Of a stretch of 48,385 nucleotides of DNA, positions 17,170 through 29,700 are shown one piece after another. The notes under the pieces were generated by a model. The model was not told the DNA's origin, did no database searches, and saw only the letters and a list, made by a program, of their open reading frames with translations. Source of the stretch: Clostridia bacterium (GTDB lineage Bacteria; Bacillota_A; Clostridia; Oscillospirales; CAG-272); NCBI GenBank assembly GCA_017632155.1, contig JAGBRZ010000240.1, forward strand, positions 1-48,385. Direction: 5' to 3'. Made by a program: the position numbers and the translations under genes. Each line of letters opens with the position of its first letter. Position 1 is the stretch's first letter.

Positions 17170-17775
17170 ATGGAAGACAAAGAGATAATAAGCGGATATA
17201 TTATTCAGACATATATCTGGATAGGACATGATCGCGTATGCTTCGGTATTGCCGAAGATCATAGAAGAGAATATCCGTATATGATGTGTGTTTATGAATC
17301 CGAGGGGCGTATGTTCCCTATCTGCGAAACGCTCCATTGCTTTGATAATTATCCCGAAGCACTTTGCGCTTATGCTAACAAGATTAGTGAGTGTGCAAAA
17401 ATGCTTGAGGAACGCAGAGCTTCAATAGTTGGAGTACAGGATCCTTCTTGTTTGAAGGAAAAGGATGTAGAAGTGGTTTCGTGGGATCAGAGCATAAGAG
17501 GAAGGGTGGTGGCGGTTAAAGAAAGTTCACTTATGCACGGATACCGTGATATTTCACACCAACTATACTTTGTTTATAGTGGTTTCGGTGTTGAAGCTAA
17601 TTCACGTGGCAGAGCGTGCTACGGATGGAATCTTTACACCGGAGAAAAGTGCAGAATAGAGCGTCCCGATGTAATGGGAATTGTTCCCGAAAACAAACTT
17701 CCCGAATTTGCAAAGCAAATGCTTGAGACCGTAAAAGAAAAAGTCCCAAAAGAAAAGAACTATGAAGTGAGGTGA
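17170..17775 (+). CDS. Hypothetical ICE accessory protein
   Basis: A 201-residue soluble protein that I do not recognise. It has aromatic beta-like stretches (YIIQTYIWIGHDRVCFGIAED) and a mid-region cysteine-bearing helix (CAYANKISECAKMLEERR). Its last third resembles small accessory proteins that precede DUF3846 genes on such elements, but that is impression only. It sits nine bases after the surface-protein gene and ten before the DUF3846 gene, so it begins the accessory part of the operon. Confidence 0.6.
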   Translation: MEDKEIISGYIIQTYIWIGHDRVCFGIAEDHRREYPYMMCVYESEGRMFPICETLHCFDNYPEALCAYANKISECAKMLEERRASIVGVQDPSCLKEKDVEVVSWDQSIRGRVVAVKESSLMHGYRDISHQLYFVYSGFGVEANSRGRACYGWNLYTGEKCRIERPDVMGIVPENKLPEFAKQMLETVKEKVPKEKNYEVR

Positions 17776-17784
17776 TTTTTATCT

Positions 17785-18201
17785 ATGGAAAACAAAGATA
17801 CAATAAGAGTTGTTTACGTAGAACCGTATAAAACTGCAAGAGTTATAGAACTCGGAACAGAATTGGAGGATATGCAAAAAGCTGTCGGCGGTGATATAGA
17901 GCCGTTCTATCCTTTTGAAGAGGCGGTTGGAATTGTTTGCAACGATGAAGGCAAAATTAACGGAATGCCCGCTAACCGCGCCGTATATGATGAAAACGGT
18001 GAGATACTGGACATCATATGCGGTCCGTTTTTTATCTGTGACTGTTCCGGTGAAAGCTTTGGCAGCCTTTCCGATGAGCAGATCGAACGCTACAAAAATA
18101 AATATCTTAATCCCGAGCGTTTCTTTATGAGTAATAATAAAATCGTTGCGATGACTTATACGCCTCGGGAAACAACTAAACCTAACAGAGAGGAGCGATA
18201 A
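17785..18201 (+). CDS. DUF3846 family protein
   Basis: A 138-residue protein matching DUF3846: an opening strand IRVVYVEPYKTARVIEL, then LEDMQKAVGGDIEPFYPFEE, VGIVCNDEGKINGMPANRAV and GPFFICD. The family is common on Firmicute ICEs and phages with no known activity. The C-terminal codons for NREER double as the ribosome site of the next gene, one base downstream of the stop. Confidence 0.82.
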   Translation: MENKDTIRVVYVEPYKTARVIELGTELEDMQKAVGGDIEPFYPFEEAVGIVCNDEGKINGMPANRAVYDENGEILDIICGPFFICDCSGESFGSLSDEQIERYKNKYLNPERFFMSNNKIVAMTYTPRETTKPNREER

Positions 18202-18202
18202 T

Positions 18203-18460
18203 ATGGCAGACCTTAACAGCTCTAATCTGAAAATACTGTCGAAGCTCGTCCAGAACGGGTTTACCACAGAAAAGCAGATCTTGAATATGGGAATCGGAGA
18301 TCTCATACGTATTCCCAAAATATCTGCGTCTGAGATCCGCGGTATCAACGAGTTTCAGAAAGCTATCAAGGCAGGAAATACTCTGTCCTTTTTTGTTGAG
18401 GAGGACAAGGCGCAGACTCCTTTTCCCGACTCTCAGGAGATAGAAATCAATGAAACTTGA
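18203..18460 (+). CDS. Small HhH-like protein
   Basis: An 85-residue protein with a region LVQNGFTTEKQILNMGIGDL followed by IRIPKISASEIRGINEFQ, which reads like a helix-hairpin-helix of the kind in RNA polymerase alpha C-terminal domains. It may bind DNA. It overlaps the next gene by 11 bases. No firm family assignment. Confidence 0.6.
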   Translation: MADLNSSNLKILSKLVQNGFTTEKQILNMGIGDLIRIPKISASEIRGINEFQKAIKAGNTLSFFVEEDKAQTPFPDSQEIEINET

Positions 18461-19169
18461 GAGCCTTGCATTGTGGGATGAAAAAAGCCTTTTTACCGAG
18501 CAAGGCGAGATGGAGAAGGGATTTATCGGATGGCTTAAAGGTAGCTTTGACGAGGACAGATTAATACTCTCGGATATGGTTATGTCGGGAGATAATAATC
18601 TCCCTATGATCCGATATGAGCTTGAGTCGCTTAGTATATTTCTTACAAACGAGGATGCAGAATATATGCTTCGGTCTGTTCCCGACCTTAATGGCTTTTG
18701 CAGAGATAAGCTGCACGACCACATCCCTTATTCCTTTAACCGCGAATGTTGGGGATTCAGAGTACTGACAGAGGACTATGCTTGGTATATCTCACTGACT
18801 CCTTGGAATCCTGCGCGTGTTGTAACGATATATTGCTACGACCGTAAGACACTTATGAGTAGCCTTGCAAAAATCAAGGGACTTCCCGAATACTGTCACG
18901 GTGTACTGAAATATACCGGAGAACGGATCCTTATTCGTTTCGGTGCAGATATATACGACAGCTTTCCTCAGTATGGCAGTAACACGGTAGAAAACAGAGA
19001 ATATGCCAATGAGCAGAATTCGGTGTTGGGGCTTACTGTTGAGCAAGTCGCTGCTATGGAAAATGGTGTAATCTACGGTTGGGATACGCCTATGTCAAAT
19101 CCCGTAAACTATGATGAAAGTGGACATTTCTATATCCCTACAGCGGAAGTAAAAGGTTGGAGGAGATAG
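18450..19169 (+). CDS. ICE accessory protein with GWDxP tail (copy 1)
   Basis: A 239-residue protein of unknown function, paralogous to the gene that follows. Shared features include an early FIGWLKGSFD/CIGYFRGDFG box, a mid CWGFRVLTEDYAWYI/QWGFRILMQDYALYI strand pair, YCYDRKTLMSSLAK/FCYDKEMLMNKLAK, and the tail YGWDTPMSNPVNYDESG. The tail motif recurs in other ICE accessory proteins of Clostridia and may be a docking segment (inference). It overlaps the small gene before it and has its own AGGAGA site. Confidence 0.65.
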   Translation: MKLESLALWDEKSLFTEQGEMEKGFIGWLKGSFDEDRLILSDMVMSGDNNLPMIRYELESLSIFLTNEDAEYMLRSVPDLNGFCRDKLHDHIPYSFNRECWGFRVLTEDYAWYISLTPWNPARVVTIYCYDRKTLMSSLAKIKGLPEYCHGVLKYTGERILIRFGADIYDSFPQYGSNTVENREYANEQNSVLGLTVEQVAAMENGVIYGWDTPMSNPVNYDESGHFYIPTAEVKGWRR

Positions 19170-19170
19170 A

Positions 19171-19875
19171 ATGGTACTTGAATCTATCAAAATGAAAGAG
19201 GAAAAAGACCTTTTCTACAAAAATAAAGATGAAGAAAGAGAACTTGGATGTATAGGCTATTTCCGAGGAGATTTTGGAGGCGGGGGCAGAGAGTATTCTT
19301 CTTGCTGGTTTCCCCATAATTTTGATGAACTGAACAATGAAAAATTCAAAGTCATCATTGGCGCCATCATAGAAAAGCTGCGTCAGCCGTGCGGGATTCT
19401 TTTTGACCGTGAGAGTATGATAGCATACTGCAGAACTCAGCCGCATTGCAAAATATCTTCGCCCTACGTTCAGCAATGGGGATTTCGCATTCTTATGCAA
19501 GATTACGCGCTTTATATCCTCTGTAAGCCCTCACCCGGTGACAACGAATTCTATATCTTTTGCTATGACAAAGAAATGCTTATGAACAAGCTCGCCAAGG
19601 ATAGAGGACTTCCGAGATATTCCTACGCTTATTTGCCTACAACGCAGGAAGAGATTCGTATAGATATTGCCGAAAGCGGCTATACATCTATTCGTAAGCA
19701 AGGAAACAGCATAGCAGCAAATGAAATGAACCGAGAGCTTGGTATCTCTCCCGCGCAAGCGGAAGCTATGAAGGTTGGTTCTATGTTTGGATGGGATGTA
19801 CCCGGTGCCGATCCTAAAAACTATGATGACAACGGAAGATCTATAAGGAAAAAGAATGCAAGGGAGGAACGCTGA
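19171..19875 (+). CDS. ICE accessory protein with GWDxP tail (copy 2)
   Basis: A 234-residue tandem paralogue of the preceding protein, with the same strand pairs and the tail GSMFGWDVPGADPKNYDDNG, then a basic end AREER. The last codons form the ribosome site for the next gene and TGATG overlap couples the two. Function unknown; probably cytosolic. Both copies are retained intact and diverged, suggesting separate roles. Confidence 0.65.
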   Translation: MVLESIKMKEEKDLFYKNKDEERELGCIGYFRGDFGGGGREYSSCWFPHNFDELNNEKFKVIIGAIIEKLRQPCGILFDRESMIAYCRTQPHCKISSPYVQQWGFRILMQDYALYILCKPSPGDNEFYIFCYDKEMLMNKLAKDRGLPRYSYAYLPTTQEEIRIDIAESGYTSIRKQGNSIAANEMNRELGISPAQAEAMKVGSMFGWDVPGADPKNYDDNGRSIRKKNAREER

Positions 19876-20702
19876 TGAGTGACTATGTGTACAGGAACCA
19901 ATACGGTATACTCTCCGTTCTTGATAGAGCCACCATAGATAAGCCGAAAGAGATTCGTTTTATTTATCCGGATTATCAGGAGAAGTTCCGTATTCCCGAT
20001 GGTGAGCAAGTCATTGTGACCTATCCTTCGGGAGAGAAAAAGGCTTTCGTCTGTAAGTATCTTGATGAAACTCATGCACTTATCGGACGTCGAGCTTACC
20101 ATATATGCGAGTACGCGGAACGCCTCGAAAAGCTTGGTGCGCACGTATATCCTTTTCCCGAAAAGCGAATCATCTGGCAGGACATTGATCTTGATTTGAA
20201 AGATTGGGAAGGGCTCGTGGAAGAGTACCCCGAGTATAGTGAACAGAAGTTGACCGAAATAATGTACGAGATCAATAATGATTATCTTGATGATGAGAGG
20301 TGTAATCTCAACATTCAATGCAATACCGACATTATTGTGTTCGGCAGCATCGGTCAATGGAACGGAAGAGTTCACAGATATAAGCTCATAGAATCGGGTA
20401 AGATCTCGGATTGTCTTTATACCAATTGCGATATGGCAGAATGGTACGTTGACCGCGACGGAGATCTGTGCTCGACACAGATTCACCACGACGGAAGAAA
20501 CTATTTGTATTATCGCAAGTTCAAGGACGGTATTTCATCCGAAGAGCGTGATGATTTCCTTGAAAAGTTTTGCAAAGGAGAAACAACGCAGGAGGATATT
20601 GACCGAGCAACCGACAAGCTCGGTGGAATAATCGCAGAAGTCTACGGTTGGGATCTGCCTACCGAAAAGAAAGAGCGGGTATCTGCAAGAGACGCCCGTT
20701 AA
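19875..20702 (+). CDS. ICE accessory protein ending VYGWDLP...RDAR
   Basis: A 275-residue soluble protein that I cannot place in a named family with certainty. The N-terminal third has beta-rich segments (IRFIYPDYQEKFRIPDGEQ, VIVTYPSGEKKAFVC) and the centre is acidic. The C-terminus has a shortened GWDLP tail like the two proteins before it and ends SARDAR, the same four residues as ParB and the 43926 protein. It lies 22 bases before the giant gene and is probably in its operon. Confidence 0.65.
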   Translation: MSDYVYRNQYGILSVLDRATIDKPKEIRFIYPDYQEKFRIPDGEQVIVTYPSGEKKAFVCKYLDETHALIGRRAYHICEYAERLEKLGAHVYPFPEKRIIWQDIDLDLKDWEGLVEEYPEYSEQKLTEIMYEINNDYLDDERCNLNIQCNTDIIVFGSIGQWNGRVHRYKLIESGKISDCLYTNCDMAEWYVDRDGDLCSTQIHHDGRNYLYYRKFKDGISSEERDDFLEKFCKGETTQEDIDRATDKLGGIIAEVYGWDLPTEKKERVSARDAR

Positions 20703-20724
20703 AAACTAAAAAGGAGAATAAACA

Positions 20725-23700
20725 ATGCCGAGAAAAATTGACTTGATAACCGAACTGTATAAGCGGACGATTAAAGATATCACCTCGGACTCGGTGGCGT
20801 GGAGAGCCTTTTTGCACTCGGCAGCGTATCAGTATAAATACCCGTTTGCCGATCAGGTTCTCATACACGCCCAGCGTCCGTTTGCTACAGCTTGCGCAGA
20901 AACACAGTTGTGGAACAATCATTTCGGTCGTTGGGTAAACCGAGGAGCAACGGGTATTGCTCTGATCGAAGGGCGCGGGAATAAGCATTATCTCAAATAC
21001 GTTTTCGACGTAAGTGACACCCATCACCGCGACAACAAGCCTTTTGATATCTGGTCATTAAAACCCGAATATGAGGGTGACGTTATTGAAGCCCTACAGA
21101 ATCGCTTTCTTGATGAAGAGACGCAGATCAAAAAGATAACAGAAGCAGTTATGTTATCCGCAATCAATCTTGCTTCGGATAATATAACGGATTATCTATA
21201 TGAACTGTCTTGTGCAACAGAAGACAGCTTTCTCGAAGAGCTTGATGAAGATAATCTTCGTGTAAGATTGCTTTCGACAGTACAAGCAGGTGTAGCATAT
21301 TCGGTACTTACCCGTCTCGGTTATACCGCTGATGATTACGTAGACAATGAAATGTTTGCGTGGGTACACGAATTTAATACGCCCGCTACCGTTAACATTC
21401 TCGGTAATGCCACAAGCGACATAACCGAGATCTGTTTACGTGAGATCGAAAGAACTGTCAAGAGTGTAGAGAGAATCATTAAAAGTGTTAATCGCACATT
21501 TGACGCTGAAAAAGAAATAGGGTATAATGATACCAAAGAATTAATAAATGCAAACGGAGGTAAAACCAATGACGTTGACTTACAGGATGCAGGACGGCGT
21601 AAGGATCCCGAATCTCGAACTGCCCGTGCAGACGAATTACTCAATCGGGAAGTACGGACAGATGAGGTTGAGCTTTATGAAGCAGCACCGGAAGGGAACG
21701 TACACGACGATACTGACCGAGGGCAGACTGAACAGCTATCTGCACGAGATCGACGAGACAGCGAAAGCACAGATCTCAGAGATCATATCCCGGATGGCAC
21801 AGAACCTTGGAGTGACGGAGCAGATGAAGTCGGAGAATCAGATGAAGTGGGTTCAGATGATGAACTCGATCAAAGTCTCAGCAGAGGAAGAAGTGTTGAC
21901 GTCCCTAATCTACGCATAAGCGACAACACTCTTCCGCAGATTGACGATCCCGAAGATCTCATCCAAATATTAAGACACGGTGACTACTTGCGGCACAGCA
22001 AGGAAGAAATCGTGTCTTTTTTATCTTCAAATAAAAACGAAGCTGAAAAGTCGGAGTATGTAAAGAGTGCATACCCGCCCTTACTGTTTGCTGAGTTTTA
22101 CAAGCAAGGAACGGAAGAACATCTCGGCTACAGAGCCGATGACGATGGTCTGCTTCTTTATCTCGGCAATTTTCCGTCGAGAACTGCTGAAATGAGAATG
22201 GATTGGGCATTTGTCACACAGCTTATTGAAGCACTCATCTCCGACGAAAATTATCTTGACCAACCGGAAGTCAAAGAAGGTCAGCAGTTATCTCTTTTTG
22301 ATGCATCTGTTCCGGATGAGCTGACCGAGATAGAAGCTGAATCCCTCAAGATGGATAACTCGTTAAGACAAATGCTTGTCCCACAAGAAGTTATCGATGA
22401 CTTGTTGCGGCTCGGCGGATGTACCCGATGCAGCAATCAGCGCATTTATGAGTATTATCGCAGAGCGAAAGGCAGTGAAGAAACGATTCCATATCTGCGC
22501 CGAGAGTACCAAAGCGATAACGTCGGCATCACCGTTAACGGTAAGAACTATTCTGCAAAATGGGATGACGACGGTATTCGCATTTCGACAGGTGACAGAG
22601 TATCTGAATACAGTTCTGTGCTGATACCTTGGGAGGTTGTAGATAAGAGAGTCAGAGAACTGATGAATTTGGGGCAATATCTGTCGAAAGACGAAGCCGA
22701 AAAAGCCAAAGAGGTGTGGAGCAATCTTATCTCAGATAAGGTTCGCACCTTGCTTGGTGATGTGTTTGGCGAGATTCCCGATGATCAAAAGTTTTGGCTC
22801 AAAAAGTCATTGATGTATTACGAGGCAAGAGAATTATTTGCTAAGAATATGGATGACCCGGAAATAGGTGCTTACCAGGTAAGAGAACTGAAAGCGAGAA
22901 TTCCTTTGCTTAAGGAATATCCTCCGCGCTATCGCCTTCGGGAAACAGCAGATCAGTATATTGACTTTTTGGAAATGCACCTGAGAGAGCCGATTGACTT
23001 TCCCGAAGCAGACCCATATATACTGCCACCAAAACAGTTTACAACTCAAGACAAATTCGATAGTGCCTTGATTGACCGAGGAACGGATACCAAGCTTAAG
23101 TTTTACTCTTTCTTTTTAAGGGAAAAGGACAAAACCAAGAGAGCAAAGTTTCTCCAAGATCATTTCGGAATTGGAGGTTCGGGCGGCGGTAGATTCAATG
23201 ATGACCATAACTCCAAAGGTTGGGTAATCTATGGAGGACTTGGTAATAGAAATACGGGTATGCATTTAAAATGGCCACAGGTAGCACAGCGTGTAGATGA
23301 GCTTATCCGCAAAGGTGTATATTTGTCTGACAAGGACAAAGCCGAAATGGATAACTATGAGCGTGAGGATGTTGCTTGGAAAATCAAGAATTTCTATAAT
23401 GACAAGATGCTTGATGTGCGCTATCCTTATGATGTGAATACCACAACGGATTTTTGGGTAGCGGTCAAGGATATTGCCAAGCAGATCACAAGTAAAGAAC
23501 GCTTGCTTGAGATCATAGATATGATGCAAGAGGCTTTTGAAACTGTGAGCCCAGGAACGGAAAACTACGATAGAGACAAGAATTTGCTTAATATCGTCAA
23601 GTCTTATTCCGAAGGTAAATATAATCTTTTTCCGGGCTCTCCTTACCGAAAGAAAACACCGTTTGCCCCCGAGAAGCAAGCGGTAATGGAGGAACCTGTC

Positions 23701-26700
23701 AAAGAGGTAAGTGAGCCCATAGTTGAGGAAATGCCGGAAACAGAGTACAATCTTCAGCTTGGTGTGAGTGTTCACATCGGCAAAGATGAGTACGATATTG
23801 TATCAATATCTTCCGAAAAGGTCGAACTTTTCGACGGTTCGATCTTTCCTCTTGAGATGGATTTTGAGACCTTTATGAAGAGAATCCGCGAAAATCCTCT
23901 CAATGATGATCTGTTAAAAGAACCTAAGCCACCAAGGGTTGAATATAAGCAGGAGATACCAAAGAAAGCTCCGCCAAAGAATGTTCGTAAAAGCAAGCAG
24001 AGCACGCCAACAGTTGATTCAATTGTTGAAATGATTGAAAATGAATACAAAGCGTGGAATCATTACAACACAGAGGGTGGCTCTGATCCTTTCTGGGAAG
24101 ATGGCGTTAATATGAATTTGATCAGAAATCATATTATTTATTACCGTCAACAGATCATTGAAATGACCGGTGGAGAGAATCTTCCGGAAATCATGGATCG
24201 CGAACTTCCTCCCGAGGTTCCGCAAAATTATGTTGCAAGAGCTGATGAAATCCGTGAGGCTGCAAGGAAAAGCCTTGAGATATACCAATCCAACGAGATT
24301 TATCAATGGTGTCTTGAACAGGCAAAACGAATCCCCGAGAAGCTGCTAAAGAAGACCACTATCCCGAATGTCTTGGGATATGTGTCGGGTCTTGAGTCGT
24401 ATATCGAAGACGATAGCCTCGTGGATATGAGACGTCACAGAGATCCAAACAGATATCTTGATAGCTTTGACTCTTGTAAACGTGAGATTGAAAAACTCCT
24501 ACCTCAAATTAAGAGTGATCAAATGATCGAGGATATCTTTGAATCTCTGATGAACGGGGAAGATGATCCCGAAGAAGAGAGCGTTACAAGCGGTGCTGAG
24601 AGAATATCTATCCCGATGAGTACGGATATTTGGGAGAGATACACGCAAACCAAGGCTCAATTCCCCGGCAGCCTGGCTCTTATAAGAGTTGGAGATTTCT
24701 ACGAAATATTCGATCAGGATGCAGTTGAAGCTTCCGATGCCCTTGAACTTACACTTACGGGAAGATCAGTGCCGGAAAGACCAGCAAGAATTCCTATGTG
24801 CGGTCTTCCTTATCACGCGCTCGACAAGTATCTTAAAATCCTTCTTGATAAAGGATACAAGGTAGTTATTGCCGAAACAGACGATGATCTTACTCCCAAC
24901 AAACAAGAACCTAAAAGCGAAAACAAAGCTGATGAGATATCGGAGGAACTGAAAGCCACAGATACTTCCGGCAACAGTTTTCCGGAATTCGTTGAAGCTC
25001 CCAAACCAAAAGTGACGCTTCCCGTATATAACTCACATCCGGATATCCCCGATAGTGAGAAGCATAATTACCGTATTACCGATAACGCGATAGGGACCGG
25101 CGGTGCGAAAGAGAAGTTCAAAAAGAACATAGAAGCTATAAAGCTTCTGCACACTCTTGAGCTTGAAGAACGCTTGGCAACTCCGCAGGAGCAGGAAGTT
25201 CTTGCTCAGTATTCGGGTTGGGGAGGACTTGCAGATGCTTTTGATGAGACAAAGGATAATTGGCAAGCGGAGTTCAAAGAGCTTTCCGGCGAGCTATCCG
25301 AGGAAGAATACAAAGCCGCCAAGGAATCGACCTTGACGGCATTTTATACACCTCCGGTTATTATTAAGGCGATGTATAAGGCTCTTGAGAATATGGGATT
25401 CAAGCGAGGAAACGTTCTTGAACCCTCTTGCGGTGTCGGAAATTTTATGGGTCTTATTCCCGAGGGAATGGATGCCAAGGTTTACGGTGTAGAGCTTGAC
25501 AGTATTTCGGGACGAATTGCTCGTCAGCTTTATCAGAAGAACAGCATTACGATCGACGGATATGAGAATACACTTTTCCCCGACAGTTTCTTTGACGTTG
25601 CAATAGGTAACATACCTTTCGAGCAATTCAAGGTTCTCGATAAAAAATACGACAAGTATAATTTCCTAATCCACGACTATTTCTTTGCCAAAACAATAGA
25701 TAAAGTTCGACCCGGTGGTGTCATTGCTTTCGTTACAAGCAGCGGAACTCTCGACAAAGAGAATCCGAGTGTGCGTAAATATATCGCACAGAGAGCCGAC
25801 CTTCTCGGTGCTATAAGACTTCCCGACAATGCCTTCAGCGGTGCGGGAACAAGAGTTATGGCCGACATTATCTTTCTCCAAAAGCGAGACCGTCTCATCG
25901 AGGCAGAGCCCGAGTGGGTTCATCTCAGCAAGGATGAAAACGGAATAGTTATGAATCGTTATTTCGTGGACAACCCCGATATGATAATGGGCGAAATGCA
26001 GATGCGAAGCGGTCCTTTCGGTCCTGAGCCTACTTGCAGAGCGTATGAAGGAGAAGAGCTTGGAGAACTTCTCGAAGAAGCCGTAGACAATATTCACGCC
26101 GAGATAAGCGATATAGCTACGGAAGAACTGACAGAAGAAAATGACGGTACGGATGTTTTGCCTGCTGATCCGAATGTGAAAAACTATTCCTTTACCGTTG
26201 TTGACGGAAAGGTTTATTACAGACAGAACAGCATTATGTCTCCGGTTGAAACCTCACTTACGGGAGAGAACCGTATCAAGGGGCTTATAGGCATCCGTGA
26301 TGCCGTGCGAGAGCTTATTGACGCGCAGGTTGAAGATTATCCGGAATATGAAATAAAACGGCTTCAGGACAAGCTTAACCGTCTGTACGATGCTTTCACG
26401 AAGAAGTACGGTCTGATCAACAGCCGAGGAAATTCAATAGCATTCAGCGACGATAACTCATATTTCCTCTTATGTTCGCTTGAGATTCTTGATGAAAACA
26501 AGGAGCTCAAAGCAAAAGCAGATATGTTTACCAAGCGGACAATAAAGCCGCAGGTAACGATAGAAAAGGTCGATACTGCAAGCGAAGCGTTGGCTGTATC
26601 TATCGGCGAACGTGCTCGTGTAGACATTGAATATATGGAGCAACTGACAGGAAAAAGCGAGGAAGAGCTTTATGAAGATCTCAAGGGTGTTATTTTTCTG

Positions 26701-29700
26701 AATCCTCTTTACGAAGAAGAAGGAAAGAACGAAGCAAAATACTTACCTGCAGATGAATATCTGTCGGGTAACGTAAGAGAAAAATTGCGTATTGCTGAGA
26801 GCAGCGCAAAGATAAATCCCGAGTCATTTACTATAAATGTTGAATCGCTTGAAAGAGTGCAGCCTACCGATCTTACGCCTACAGAAATAAGTGTTCAGCT
26901 CGGTACAACGTGGGTACCGCAGGAAGATGTGGAAGAGTTTATGTATGAACTTCTCGGTACTTCCTACTACGGTAAGCGTCATATCCACGTAAAATTCATT
27001 CCGCAACTTGCGGAGTGGTTGGTAACAGAAAAGTCGTTTGACTCGGGTAATGTCAAAGCCAATAGTGTATATGGAACAAACAGAATCAATGCCTATGAGA
27101 TTATTGAGCAGACTCTTAATCTCAAAAACGTGCAGATCAACGATTATGTTGACGACGGACACGGCAATGTAAAGGCTGTGCTGAACAAAAAAGAAACTGC
27201 TATTGCGCAAGGAAAGCAAGAGCAGATCAGACGTGCATTTGAAGAATGGATATGGACCGATCCCGAAAGAAGAGAACGTTTATGCAAACTATATAACGAG
27301 AAATTCAATTCTATTCGTCCGCGAGAGTTCGACGGTAGCCACATTAAATTCTTTGGTATGAGCCCCGAGATTACGCTACGCAAGCATCAAATAGATGCCG
27401 TGGCGAGAATTATGTACGGCGGAAACAGCCTGCTTGCGCACGTTGTAGGCGCCGGAAAGACCTTTACAATGGTTGCCGCTGCTCAGGAAAGCAAGCGACT
27501 CGGACTTTGTAATAAGAGTATGTTCGTTGTTCCAAATCATCTTATTGAGCAGTGGGCAAGTGAATACTTGCAGCTCTATCCGTCAGCAAATATCCTTGTA
27601 GCCACAAAGAAGGATTTTGAAACAAAGAACCGTAAGAAGTTTTGCGCAAGAATTGCTACGGGTGATTACGACGCGGTTATTATAGGTCATTCACAGTTTG
27701 AGAAAATACCCGTGTCGGTTGAGCGACAGATCAGAACTCTTGAAAAGGAACAAGAGGAGATTTTATACAGTATCTCAAAGCTCAAGGCGGAACGCGGAGA
27801 GCATATTACAGTTAAACGCTTTGAAAAGACGAGAAAGCAGATCGAAGCCAAACTCAAGAAGCTGAATGATCAATCAAGGAAGGATGATGTTGTTACCTTT
27901 GAAGAGCTTGGAGTTGACCGTCTGTTTATTGATGAAGCTCATTACTACAAGAATCTTGCGGCACATTCCAAGATGCGTAACGTAGCCGGTATTTCACAGA
28001 CAGAGGCGCAGAAGTCTTCAGACCTTTATATGAAATGTCGCTATCTTGATGAGATAACGGGTTACAAAGGAATAGTTTTTGCAACGGGTACTCCTATCTC
28101 AAACACGATGGTTGAGTTTTACACGCTGCAAAAATACTTGCAGTATGATGTTCTGCAGCATAACGATCTGCTTCATTTTGATGCTTGGGCATCGACTTAC
28201 GGAGAGACTGTAACAGCCATAGAGCTTGCACCTGAGGGTTCGGGATACAGAGCAAAGACTCGATTTGCGCGATTTAACAACATTCCCGAGCTTATCTCAA
28301 TGTTCAAGCAAGCTGCAGATATTCAGACCTCGGATATGCTAAATCTGCCCGTACCTAAGGCAAATTATCATATAGTAAAGGTTGAGCCGAGCGATATTCA
28401 GAAGCAACTCGTAGAATCTTTTGCAGAAAGAGCAGAGAAGATCCACAACGGAATGGTTGAATCGGACAAGGATAATATGCTTCTTGTCACCAATGACGGA
28501 CGAAAAGCGGCACTTGATCAGCGACTTCTCAATCCTACGTTCCCCGATTTCGAGGGCAGTAAGGTTAACAGATGCGTACAGAACGTCTACGAAATTTGGG
28601 AGAGAACTGCTGAAAAGAGATCAGCGCAGCTTATTTTCTGCGATCTTTCCACACCAAAGAATGACGGCAACTTCAACGTTTACGACGATATTCGCAACAA
28701 GCTTATTGCACGCGGTATTTCATCCGAAGAGATTGCTTTCATTCACAATGCAGATACAGATACCAAAAAGAAAGAATTATTTGCAAAGGTACGCAGAGGA
28801 CATGTCCGAGTACTTATTGGATCGACTACGAAGATGGGTGCGGGTACAAACGTGCAGGAAAGACTAATTGCGCTTCATGATCTTGATGTGCCGTGGAGAC
28901 CATCAGACCTTGAACAGAGAGCGGGAAGAATCGTTCGACAGCTTAATACGAACCCCGAGGTCGATATTTACCGTTATGTTACGGAGGGCACGTTTGATGC
29001 TTATTCTTATCAGCTTTTGGAATCAAAGCAGAAGTTTATCTCTCAGATTATGACTTCAAAATCTCCCGTGCGAAGCGCAGAGGATGTTGACGAAACCGCT
29101 CTTTCTTATGCAGAAATAAAGGCTCTTGCAAGCGGCAATCCTTTAATAATGGAAAAAATGCAGCTTGATGCCGATGTTGCAAAGCTTAAACTTCAAAAAG
29201 CATCTCACTTAAGTCAGCGATATTCTCTTGAAACTGCACTTATTCGCAAGTATCCTTCAGAAATTGCTGACACGGAATCACGCATAAAAGGTCTTGAAAC
29301 GGATATAGAAACGGCAAAGAAAAACACATTCCCGGGTGAGAACGGTTTCTCCCCGATGGTCATTATGGGCGTAACTTATACCGAAAAGGCGGATGCCGGC
29401 AATGCCATTCTTGATATTTGCAGTCGTATCACAAATCAGGAACCGAGGAAACTCGGAAGCTATCGCGGTTTTGATACCGATATAGGATTTGACAGTTTTG
29501 AACGTGAATTCTATATTAAGCTGCGCGGAGAGCTGACTTACACAGTTCCTCTTGGAAAAGATGCAAGCGGTATTATTATCCGACTTGATAACGCTATTGA
29601 GAAGTTGGGCACAAGAAAGCTTTCTTTGGAAGCTGAACTTTCTGAACTGCATAAGCAAGTTGAGAATGCTAAAGCGCAGATCGCAAAGCCTTTTCCGGAT

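Noticed and set aside
28421..28867. A 148-codon reading frame on the + strand inside the giant gene
   Set aside because: It overlaps the conserved SNF2 motifs of the giant protein, has no convincing ribosome site, and its translation resembles no family; a frame-shadow, unlike tnpV.
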